A stretch of DNA of 64,000 nucleotides, from contig NC_134015.1 in assembly GCF_040712315.1 (NCBI RefSeq), forward strand, positions 23,685,614 to 23,749,613. The letters run 5' to 3'. Each line of letters opens with the position of its first letter. Position 1 is the first letter of the stretch. The stretch is from Castanea sativa (lineage: Eukaryota > Streptophyta > Magnoliopsida > Fagales > Fagaceae). Under the pieces are notes generated by a model. The model was not told the origin of the DNA. It did not search any database and saw only the letters and a program-made list of their open reading frames with translations. Below, piece after piece: positions 11,410-24,700 of this stretch. A program made the translations under genes and the position numbers.

Positions 11410-14400
11410 TATTTAAAGAGTATGCATATTGTATCTCATTTAAGGAGTTAAAGGGACCATTCAACAGGTAGACTCGTTCACACAGATTTAACAAGAAATT
11501 TACCGTTATTTTAAGCATAGACAGAGCAAACTGTCTTTCTTTTTTTTTTTTTTTTTTTATGAATGAAAGACTTTCTTGAGCAAAACCAAAACCAAAAAAT
11601 ATATATACACAGATAACAGCCTCGTCCCTGATAACAGAAACAAAACAGGGTGGGCAGCAACCTACATCAAAAAAACCAAACAGGTTACAGCTAAGAAACC
11701 ATTTGGCAAGCAAAATGCGCTGCCCCATTTACATTTCTTACACCCAACAAACAGAAACATTAGGAGCATCAGAAAGCAGCTTACGAATGTCTAAGACAAA
11801 TGGCTCTAATTCTCAAAGGAGGGATCAAACTGGGGTCAGCTAGGACATCATAGCAAATCTTGGGGTCTCAATGGAAATGGAATTGGCCACCAGCCTCGAG
11901 GACAGAATCAGAGCCCACTTAATGGCATTAGCTTCAACTTGGAGAGGGAAGGAGGTGTTTATTCTCTGAGAGCAAGCAAATACCAGCTCCCCTCTCCAGG
12001 TTCTTGCCATAACAGCTATTGAAGAGAACCTGGGGCCAACCGCTGCACCTACATCGATTTTTAAGGCCTGTCTATCTGGAGGAGACAACTTTAGGGAAGA
12101 AGACTCAGTGGTAATTGGGTAACAGCAGGCCTTCTGGTGAGCTTGTGCTCATCTACAAGCTTTAGAATTCTTTTTTTTTTTTTTGATAAGTAATAATGAT
12201 TCATTGATATCAAAAAGAGAGAGACACCCAAGTACACAGGGAGTATATAGGGGTGTGAACAAATCAAAAACGAACATTACAAAGTCAAGTAACTCCAAAA
12301 TGGAAGAAAAATGTTGGTTTCTCCACACAGAGAACCAGTCAAGTAAGGTTCAGAAAAATAGAAGCTTGAGATCAGGCATGGAACGCTCATTGTCTTCAAA
12401 ACACCTACTATTTCTCTCCTTCCAAATATATCGTATCAAACAATGAGGAACGACCTTCCATATATCTCCATTACGATGGTGACCAAAACAACCTTGCCAG
12501 CAAGCAAAAAGCCCAACAACAGACTTAGGCATAACCCAACAAACTCCAAATAAACCAAAGACCATATCCCACAACTCCAAAGCAACCGAGCAATGAAGGA
12601 ATAGATGGTCAACACTTTCACTATTACACTTGCACATATAACACCAATCCAAAATGCAAACCTTTCTTTTCTTTAAATTATCAATTGTCAAACATTTTCC
12701 CAAGGTTGCGGTCCATACAAAGAAAGCCACTCTAGAGGGAATCTTTTGCTTCCAAATGCTTTTTCAAGAGAAAAACTGTTTACTATGGCCAACTAGAAGA
12801 TGGTAGTATGCACTAACCGTGAACCACTTACTCTTACAAGGCAGCCAACATCTCTTATCCTCCCCGATCCCCCTAACAGGAGTGCTATAAATGGTATTGA
12901 TGAAGCTCCTAAAAGCTTCCAATTCACGATTATGCACCTCCCTACAAAACTGAATCTCCCAATGGAGGACTCCATTGGTGTACGTCATTAGATCCGCCAC
13001 ACTTGCCTCTTTGCTACGACAAATCCTATATAATTCAGGATAGCGGTCTGTGAGAGAAAAAGTTCCACACCAACGATCTAGCCAAAACTGCACTTTTGAT
13101 CTATCTCTAATTTCATACATAATAAACCAAGATAAGGAGTGCCACCCCCTTCTAATATTTTTCCACAAACTGACTCCATATGGACCAGAGAAAGAACTAG
13201 AACACCAACCACCCCAATCACAACTATACTTCACCTCTATCACTTAACGCCATAGAGCATCCTTTCTTGCCCAAATCTCCATAATCACTTTCCTAGAAGA
13301 GCTACATTGAAAGTTCTCAGGTTCCTAATCCCCAACCCACCTGAAGAAAGCGGAGTACACACCGTAGACCAATCAACCAGATGAAATTTGGGCTCATCTC
13401 CTAGGCCACCCCATAGAAAGTCCCGCTGAAGTCTAGCAATACAGTTGGCCATAGAAGTAGGAATAGGGAATAAAGAAAGAATATAAGTAGGAAGATTTGA
13501 GAGAGTGCTTTTAATTAAAGTGACTCTACCTCCCTTTGCATAAATATAATTTTTTCCAACCTGCTAATTTTCTTTCCATCTTCTCTAGAGTTGGATTCTA
13601 TATTGACTTGTCCTTAAATTTTGCCCCCAAAAGAAGACCCAAATATTTCATTGGGAGGGACCCTTGCTTGCAGCCTAAGACAGCCACCAAAATATCCATG
13701 TTATGAACTGCCCCCACAGCCACTAGTTCAGACTTACCCAAATTTACCTTCAAACCAAACACAACCTCAAACCAAATGAGCACCATACGGAGAATCAGCA
13801 TTTGATCAATATTAGCATCACAAAAAATTAGAGTATCATCAGCGAAAAGAAGATGGGAAACCATCAAGGATCTTCCAGTAGAAACAACTACACTAAAACC
13901 TGACAAACAACCTTCATGGACAGCCTTATCCAACATTCTACCGACGGCTTCCATAACCAACACAAATAACAAGGGGGACAAAGGATCACCTTGCCGCAAC
14001 CCCCTTGAATTTCCAAAAAACCCATGGAAAAAAGAATAGAAAAAAGAACCGTTAATAAACAAAAAAAAATCCTTCGCCTCCACTTATCAGAAAATCCACA
14101 ACGCTCAAGTAAGTGAGTAAGAAACCCCCAATTCACATGATCAAAGGCTTTCTCTATGTCCAATTTACATAACAACCTTGGCTGACCAGACTTCAATCTA
14201 CTGTCAAGACATTCATTAGCAATAAGAACGGAATCAAGAATCTGCCTATTTGGAACAAAGGCATTCTGAGGAGCTGAGATGATCTCTCCTAAGACCATGC
14301 AAAGATGAATAGCCAAAACTTTAGCAAGAATTTTATAAACCCCCCAACAAGGCTGATAGGCCGAAAGTCCTTTACTTCCACTTGTGCAGCTTTTTTATGA

Positions 14401-17400
14401 ATGAGAGCAATGAAAGTTACATTCAAGCTTTTTTCAAACTGACCTGTAACATGGAAATGGTGGAACACAGCCATGATGTCTGATTTGAGAATCCCCCAGC
14501 AAGCTTGAAAGAAAGCCATTGAAAAACTTTTAGGTCTAGGAGATTTATCCCCATTACACTCCTTGATGACTTAAAAAATCTCAATTTCCTCAAAGGGTCT
14601 CTCTAACCAATCCACATTATACCCTGAAATCCTTGGAAAATCCAATACATCTAGGAAAGGATGCTGCCCTTGCTGCACAGAGTATAGGTTCATATAGAAT
14701 TGCTCAATATGGTCAACGATCCTATCTTGGTTGGAAGACAAAGTCCCATCAATCATAAGGTTTTCAATACAATTATTTCTTCTATTAGAATTAGCTATCC
14801 TATGAAAAAACCTCGTATTGGAGTCGCCCTCCTTTAAAAACAACACTCTGGACTTTTGTCTCCAGCTAATCTCCTCTAACAATGCTGCCTTCTCAAGTTC
14901 AGCGCAAAATGTTGCTTTTTCCAATTTTTCCTTCTCTGATAGAGGTTGATTGTCCTCTTTTACATTTAAAGCATTTAACTTACTCCATAATTGCTATTTC
15001 TTAACTGTGATATTGCCAAAATCTGTTTCGTTCCCCTTCTTTAGGTCCGTTTTTAGAGCAGTCAACTTCTTGGCAAGAATGTAACTAGGAGTCCCTTGAA
15101 AATGGTAATTCTCCCACCAGGACTTCACCTTATCTAAAAACCCCTCTGCCTTTAACCACATATTCTCAAAACGAAAAGGAATTCGCCCTCTTCGATGACT
15201 CCCAATCTCCAAAAGAATTGGGAAGTATCAGATAACACTCTAGGAAGCGTTTTTTGGGAGAAATTTAGAATTCTAGGGACCAACTCATCATGATTGATCA
15301 ACAACCCTTCAAAAAACACCTGGTTCCATAAATTCCAAATGGAATAGCAAAGAATGGCTCCAAACAACAGAAATTCTTCCTTTTGACTCCTATCCAAACT
15401 TTCACCAAAAGGAGAAACGAGAAGGAATTGAATAAAATCTGAAGCTGAGACTATGTTCATCAGTTCCATTCTTAAACCCCACTGTCTTGTTCTTCTTTTG
15501 AAATCCTTTCATTTTATGAAGAGCAATAATCTTGAATATCACAGAGAAAGTATTGTAGCTCAACTATTTCCTCACTCTCAGACCAAGATCATCTTGGTGT
15601 TGGTTTCATGTGTCAATTAATATTTTTGTCGTAAGTAGAGGCAGTTTTTGCCTAAACTGTGGCTTTGCCCTTCAAGAATATATATCAAGATCATAATATT
15701 ACGATTTTTTTTATGACATTGATTTACTATTTCAGATGAAAAGGATGATAGAATCTTGATTTTCTTTTCTCTTCCTGGGTGCTGGGCGTAGATGCTGCCA
15801 TAACAAATGGAGAAAAAGTGATTCGTGCAAAGTTTTCCTAACAAAATTAGCAAACCTTAAAAACAGAAACCAGATTTAATATTCTAGAAGAAACAAAAAC
15901 AGATAGAACGGTGAGTGAAGAGGACCACTCTTAAATTAATTGGCCAAGCTCAAAAACAAAACAATCAATGAAGGGCCTAGCCTAAGGCAGAAGGCTTTAC
16001 GATGTAGAACAAGCAAGCTCCGATGCAAAAATTTGATGCAGGACAACACTAAAACGGATGTAACAACACACACAAAAAAAAAAAAAAAAAAAAAAACTTA
16101 AATAAAATAACCTAGGCATCAGCACCTAGGGTTAGCTGGAATCAGAACAAGACCATTGGAAAATTTCAATAAATTTTTTTACTAATCAAGCAAGCTATAA
16201 ACTTGTCTCCATAAGAGTACAATAGTATACTTATATAGACTATTATGACTTAGCCTAAATTCTAATTGACGTAGGAGATCCAATTAGTGAATCACAAATA
16301 TACTCTTGACACTAAGAAATTATATAAAATACTAGTAACCTAATTAACTAATAAGACCTAAATAAAATCCAATTGATAAATAAAATTGTCTTCGAGCTTC
16401 AAGCATCATCAAGCCTACTTTTTTGTTAGCCAATTGAAATATAGGTTAAGATAAAACAAGAGGAATCTTAACACCATTAAACAAGGACAAAACTCATTAA
16501 AAAAATGATAAGATGCAGAAAGTATATGTGAATTAAGAGATAAACATTAACCTGGCATCGCACATCAAGTTGAGTATTCTTGTCCAGATCAATTTTGGTG
16601 GGTTTACCTGACATCAATTTATGTCCTATGGTTCCAGCCGCACAGTACCTACAATAGACGTAGTACAACGAAGATTAATAGCCTTTTTTTTTCTTTTTTT
16701 TCTTTTTTTCTGAGAAACAAATAGCATTTTAGTTGTAATTTATAATAACTTTGAGGAATGAGAGCATCAGTTGTCGGTGGGTTTGTAACATGTGTATGAG
16801 TGGGGCCACATGTTTTGTGTAAAATTGCACAGGGTGGGCCTGGCAAGCTCTCGCAGATGCTCATTTGTGCACTAGTTAGAAATTTTATCAAACATGCATT
16901 CCTACATTATCCATTGAAGTAAGATTCAAAGACAAAAGGATCAGAACGAATGTTAAAAACATTAATTGTATTTTTTTCCTACAGTTACTTCCCTGTTACT
17001 TTGTAAAAGATGGCCATATCCTAGAGTTGGATGTGTGCTGATTAGTGTCTAAAAGCACCCAAGAAGTGTTGCATTTGTGCTACTTATTAGGTTCATATAA
17101 GATTAACTTTACAATCCAGCATTTTCAGATAATAAAAGACATCATGTACCTTTGAACTGAGAATCATGCTTAAACGGATTCTCAATTCTCAGTTAATTTT
17201 TCATGAAACTTAAGAAGCTTCAAATTTAATGTTTCGTCCAAGAGAACCATATATCAGTTAAAGATCTCTGTGATTCAAGCTCATATGCACCTAGTGAAAA
17301 AGTTTAGAATAAATGCTACTAGAGACAGTACAATAAGAATTCGTTCTGTCAGGAGGTTAGTTCTAGTGTACATTTCCAACTCAGAAAATCAAATAAGAAT

Positions 17401-18679
17401 ATCAGAGGGAATGCATGATGGGGCATGCTGAAAATTTGGATTCACTTCAACCTATTTTAACAGAGGTATTAATCACAATGCAAATTATAAACTGAGCATC
17501 ATGCAGTTAACAATTTGATATCTCTATTCAGTATGCAAAAATAGCATATGAAGATACATTACAATAACTTCAGTAGTCAGATATGAGTTTAACCTTGAGT
17601 ATCACCTTATGAGAAGAGTGATGCAAGTGAGTGGGTTTAACTAAATGATAGATGCCATTTGAGAGACCTTTAGTCCAAGATTTTTTAAACCAATACCAGC
17701 ATGTTTGATTTGTAGCATCAGAATGTGAAGAAACAGTATAAATGACCCAATAAACCTATGAACAAGACATTGTGCTTTTCATTTTAACATTTATAACAGC
17801 ATTATAGATTTTTTTGATAAGTATAACAGTATTATAGATTTACGAGGTGATTCACATCAAATGGTTGCCTGCCACCATTTCAGAGAGTTGGAAGTCAGAT
17901 TGTATATAAAATCATTATTTAGGTTCCAAACTACGTAAAATCATTCTTAACCAAAAGGAAAAAAATAATAAGGTTGGTACCCAGGCAATGTAACAAGATT
18001 CAATTCAGATGGAGCCCACTGCTTAAAAACCTCAAGTGAAAAACCGCCACTGAGCCAACCAGGTGTGGCAAAAAGAACACAGGGTCCAGGAGCAGCTATC
18101 ATAGAACGATCAAAATTAAGAACTGCAACATCCAAACACAGTCAGTATGGCACAGAATCTATCAAATAATTAACCATCATGCAATGCAATATAAATTCCA
18201 ATGAATTAAATGATATTGAGAGCACTATTTGAAATGATAATTATCTCTACAGACACAGTGAGGCCAGTTTTTAGCCTTTAAAAAATTCTGACCAGAAAAG
18301 CTTGAGGGAAGGAGTACAAAAATAAACACAAGTAAAGACTTGAGAAATTTAAATTATTTAGATAGTGCAGCAAGCATTCTAAACATGCTATTGTGGGAAT
18401 GAAAATCTACAGTTTACATCATAGTAAGGGAGGAGTAGTTACTGAATAGCAATAGTGTATTTTTCTCTAATTTTTGAAACAGAGAAAATAGTGATGATTT
18501 TGCCTTTCTAATACTTTTAATTGCAAAACTTAAAAATTAAATCCATTGGTGAGATTTATTTATCACAGAAACAGAATCTGGTGAGAACATGTACTATGTC
18601 ATGCTAATTGTGATTTTATCAAACAAAGAAAACCAATGGCATATCAAAAGTGTACAAGTCAAAACTATAGAAAGGTGCT

Positions 18680-18718
<39 letters not shown>

Positions 18719-21700
18719 TAGAGATCCAGTGGGGAAATGTTTTTTATGAAGATGAAACAGTGGCTGGATCTCTGTGATAGGAATTTTGGAGGCTAAGTTA
18801 AATCAAAACACTCACTTAGCTTGCTCTAATAAGATGGGGGCTGCACTCCAGGAAAAAAAATTGAGAGATAGAGAGTTCTGAGAGAAAAAAAGTGAGAATG
18901 CTCTGCTTGAATTAAAAGAAAATTTGTGGGAAGAGACGGCAGAAACTCTGCCCAAATCATGTGAGAAAATCTTTTTCATTACAAGATGAATACCCTAAAA
19001 AGAGCATGAAATAGTTTCTATTGAAGGCCTGGAGCTTTTTAAGGTGAAAATCTGAAGAAAAGAAAAGACCATATCATTGGAAATAAGAAAAAGGGGTGCC
19101 GGACAGAGAAGAGCCTGAAAGTGGACTAGAAGAAAGTTCAAGAAAGCCAGAAAGACTTAGTCATTCCCTATATTCTTGCCTGAAAATTTTAATTTTTTTT
19201 TATTGTGAAAATAAATCTTAGTGAAAAGAAATTGCAAAAAAAAAAAAAAGTTCCCCTTCTATGTTATGTGTTCTGATTTATCAATTCCTGTGTTTCTTTC
19301 TTGTATTGCTTTGTTTAAGACTAGGAGGTTACCATTAAGTGAATTAACAATCAAGAATTTTCTTGATTGGAAGTAGGATCCATATATTTTTTTATAAAAA
19401 AAAAAAAAAAAGTAGATTTGGTTATACATGTTTTATTACTATTGAATTGAGTCCATGGCAGAAATTTATATTACCACTTGTAGTAAATTAAAACTATATG
19501 ACTACATGACAGGATTCAGTTATAGCAAGCAATTCAATATGTGAAAGATCAGGTTGTCCCTTGTTTTTCTGTAAATACTAAATGGGAAAGTAAGCTATTC
19601 ATCTAATGAAATGTAGTCTTTTCTCATTGAAAAACTACACTAGTAATTAAAGCAGAAAAATATGGCTAAATGAGTTCAATTGTCCTCAGAGTTTTTATCC
19701 CCTATTAAATATGCAGCTTAAAATTCTGAGAGGTTGTAACAAGAAGATTAGGAAGCCTTGCTGTAGACTAGCTTAAGAAATTAATCTTGTGAAAAAGGAA
19801 ACTAAGACTAGCTGATTTTTTTTTTTTTTGATAGGTAAGAAAAAGTATATTAAAAAAACTGCTAGATGAAAATTAGCACCAGCATAACAAAAGTACAAAA
19901 AAGATGAAAAAGCGAAAAACATAGAAAAACATTAATTACAAAGAAGAAGAGAGCTAAGGAATAGAGGAAGAGAGTCACTAGATGTGAGTCCCCAAGCCCT
20001 AGCCCAATCAAAAAGAGAACCAAAAAAGAAAGCAAGCAGTTGGTACTCAGATCTATCCAAATCCTCAAACATTCGCCGATTGCGTTCCCTCCAAATACGC
20101 CACATCAAACACAACGGAACTAGGTTCCAAATGTAAGATGAATGCTTCCCTAACCAATTCCACCAACTAAATAGAAAATCTGACACCGTACATGAGGGAA
20201 CCCATGAAATCCCAAAACTCCTAAAGACAAAACACCACAGTTGATAAGCCTTTCCACAATGTAACAACAAATGACCCACTGTTTCACCACAGCACCGACG
20301 CATAATGCACCAGAGAAGCTTCAGAAAACCATTAATTCAATAGAGTGAAAAAGGAAACTGAGACTAGCTGATTGAGAAGCTTCAGAAAACCATTAATTCA
20401 ATAGATTTTACTGTGAAAATACACCAGAAGAAACAGTAACTGCAAATCCTACAGAACAACTTAAATTTAATACAATCTCTCAATAGCAGATAAAAAAGTA
20501 GACGTACCATGTTTAAAATCAAATGCATTATGTGTAGAATATGTCTCTTTCACCTTCTGGCTGGTCCAACTGATAAGCATTTTATAATACATATTGGCTT
20601 GCATAGTCAGACCTAAATGAAGAAAAACAAAAAATAATATCATCAATTCAGGGGGAAAACACCACAAGGAGGAGATAAATTGAAAGAGCATGGACTATAT
20701 AACCACCATGATAATTCTAATACGAATTTTTTCTTATACATAGAAGTAATATGCCACCATTTACATATACATAATTCCATTATTCAGGCGCCTGTTATTT
20801 ATCTCAATATATAACTCATGCATTCAAAACGATAAGGTTTAAAAGAAACTCAGCATTTGATAGATCACCACATACATTGTGGCCAAGTATCATGCATGCA
20901 ATTAAAAAAGGAGTAAATCTAATAAAGCAAACCTGAAGAGAAGTAAATGGGAATCTTTAAATTCATACGCTCCCAGTAATCCTCCAACAAGATACAGAGT
21001 TCCTAATTGATAAGGGATAAGGTTATCAAAAAAAAAATAGTGCACAACAATTTTATAATACTAGAGAATAGTTCGTAATGAACTTATACCATGTAAATAT
21101 ATGCTTTGGAACTATATTTAAGGTTACTAAGTTAATATTCAGGCATAACTTGACTCTATTTAGTTGCATTTTATGTACAATAGCTTACTGGGCTGTGTAG
21201 CTCACTCTTTCATTGATAACTTTTAAATTAAGGTTTAGCTAGGATTTATAGCCTTGGGGTACTCGGTGGTAAGTGAAGATGGAGTTTTGGAGAACTTAAA
21301 TGACTTTGACCATAGTTGACATTATTTACAGAACTTTAGCTGTTCCTATTTTATTTCGGACTAGATGAGATTGGAGTTTCTCTCTAGTTAAGGATATTTA
21401 TGCAAAGAATATTTAAGACTTCATTTATTTAAGTTTTATTTAATTTTGAGATTTAGTCTTTTTTCTTTTCGATAAGTAATAAGATTTATTGATATAAAAA
21501 AAGGGGATGCCCTAGTACACAAGAAGTGTAGAGGGAGTCAACAAATCATGTACAAAAATTATATAAATCATGAAAATCAAGAAAAGAAGAGAATGATTGG
21601 TTTTGCAAAGCAGATGACCAATCCACTAAGGTTCTAAAGAAAAGATTTAAGCACTCTAAATGATGTTTGTTTGATGGATAAGTCAATCATGTAGTTAAAT

Positions 21701-24700
21701 TTGTTTCTTGTTAATTTGGATCATGACAATTAAACTCCAAGTTTGAAGAAATCACAATCAAATAAAGTAAAATTAATAAATATATTGATTAGAACACCTG
21801 AGCTCTTCCCAGTGCAAATGTAGGAATGAGCACCTTTCCTCCACCGGCAACACATTTATGAACCTACATCCATTTGTTAAGCAGGAAAAACAAAGAATCA
21901 TTGTAGGTCAAACACGCAAAACCTTAAACTAGGAGACAAACAAATATATACGCATAATATTACTCTAAAAAGGTTTTCATGTGAGTTCAAAAAGTATGAT
22001 AATCAGGACATTAACACAAGAAACAAATAAACATATGCAGACCACATGCATATCAAAAGAAAGTTTGAAAATTACTATTAAGAAAGAAAAGGAAATGGGA
22101 GTGATGCATTTAGATTTGGTTCTCTACATCAGTCACTGAAAAGTCTGGGTCATGCCCTGCCCATGGTCTTTGAATGTTTAATGTGAAACATACTAAAGGG
22201 AACAACTTATTTATTTATTTTATCTCTGCCTTTTTAGATCCCTGTTTAGATACTTCCCTACAAAAAGTAATAATATATTACTGCACAATAATAAGCAAAC
22301 AGCCACCCTTAACTCACCACAACCACACAAACAAATTTCTCCAATTTTTCCTACGTCAAACATCCTTTAAGACCCCATTACCACACCACCAGTCAAGCCA
22401 AAAGCAAACATCAGTTCCTTTGCCAACAGAAAATGACACAGACCTGGCAAAGTAATTCCATCCCGATCGAATATACTTCCATAAACAAACCCTATACCCT
22501 CCTTTAACCTCCTTCAAATACTACCCACCCCAATTAGTACCATATTTAAGCTCTACAACCCTCCTCCAAAAAGCATCTGTTTCAGTAGCAAAACACCATA
22601 ACCACTTACCCAACAAAGAATATATCTATTGTAAGCGAAGGAGGCTACTGAAAAAGGTGAAAAGTGGGAAGCAGCCCCACCTTTCACCTTGGATCGGTCA
22701 AAATATGAAGACTTTCTTAGTCTTAAATGTTGATCAATGGCTAACAAATATTGCACACCATCATTTAGCTATTACAATTCTTTTCATGATAGCGAGTCAC
22801 ATGAATAGGACCAACTGGGGCATTGGTAATGGTATAAAAATATTTTAAAGGCTCAAAAGTTCCATGACTTGTATATCCCAAAGACTAAAATTGAGAACAA
22901 AAGGGGCAAGAACTGATGCAACAAAAATCAGTAGAAATATAAGAATATTTGAAATATTATAGTGTTGATATTCCATACAGCTTTAAGAAATTCTCTCTCC
23001 CGACCGTACTTTGAGTCACGTATAGTCGTTGCATATGTGGACCTGCAACAGGAATATCATTAAAATAGAAAATTATAGTTTGTCCAAACAAAACCAATCA
23101 TTTAGATGATAATATCTAAGTAAGAATGGAGCTTCTTTCTAAACTTGAGTTGGTAAATTTCGCACCTAGAATAGCTAATAGGGCTTCTCACAACTTAGTC
23201 CTTTGGGCCTGCAGCTATAATTTCTGGGGGCCAATCCCCATATCCTCAATCCCTTCAAAGGTATTACCTAAAGAGTGAGATGTTGAACCCCTCAGTGGTG
23301 GTGTTCTTAGTAAAATGCATATGTTCTCATGGGGAAAAAAAAGATCAAGAAAGGAGCTCCAATGGTTTGATGTTTGATTATACCAATAAATGAATAAAAC
23401 AAAGTGGAAAATTTGACGTTTATTAAATAAATATATACATAGATGTCAAATTCATAGATATATTTTGCAGTTCAATATCCACTGATTTTGTTATCATTGT
23501 TCTAAATCTTACAGGAAGACTTGTGCCCATCCACCCATTCACAATCACTTAAAAACACACAGAATGAAGAGAGAGAAAGGAAGACCAGTGTCTACTATGT
23601 GGTGGCCTATAGAGAACCACTCTCACCTTCAAGTCTGCCTTTGATTTTGGTATCTTAAGGCATTTAAGAGGGACATAATTAAATTTGACTTAACCCCATA
23701 TGACAGCTACAATTTTGATAACACCCAAAAGGAAAGAAACTACCATAAACCATTAGCAAAGTCTGACTATCAATTCAGAATGTTGTCTATGAAGTCTCCC
23801 TAATCCACATTGACAACAATGAAGTGTATCTCAAAGAAAGAAAATATCAATGAGAAAATTGGATAAGAAACAAAAATAGGAAGAGTGAAAACATAGATAT
23901 TTTTTTACAATAGCAGATAAGCAATACAACAACAAATAGAGAAGCATATTAATCTAAACACACATATTCCATACTCTGATATAAGAAGGTCCAGCTGCAG
24001 TCGATCAATTTGAGCAGCTCCAAGATGTCTATCTGGCGTCATATTATAGTCTCCTGTATAAACCATAGCAGTATCTCCCACCTTTGCATAAAACATTGCT
24101 GCTCCAAGAACCTTAGGGACATAAATAACAAGGAGGCTAAATTAACAACATGAGATGAGCCTATAATAAACATTGAAAAGAAACATAAATAAACTGCTAT
24201 CTCAAAATCATTTATGGAAAGCATTGAAAGTGACTTACTTAAGGAAATGATTGTGTTAAAGATCATCTTGGGGAAACCATGTCAAAATTATCAATAATGA
24301 TGTAACTTTAACTAGATGTTAATGATTATGCTCTATATCAATACTATGTAACAGATTTTCTGAATCAGCCATGGAAGAAGGGTCAAGTTGATGTCATCAC
24401 TGCCAGAGTGATTCTTGGTTTCCTGATGCAGCAAGCCACTTACACTGAAAACATAACACTAAACCGTAATTTTCCAATGCTACTGGAAAATACTGTAACC
24501 TGTTGGTCTCTGTTTCAGTCCTTTAAAATAAAATAAAATCAAATGCTTCTGGAAAACCCTGCAACTTGTTGTTCTCTGTATCTGTCCTTTGCAATTAAAT
24601 TCTATCCTTTTGGAACCCTAACCAACTAACAAATCCAAAATGCTTTCTTCATAACCCCTGGGAGGCCTAAAACCTCAAGTTTCAAACCCTAGAGCCCATT

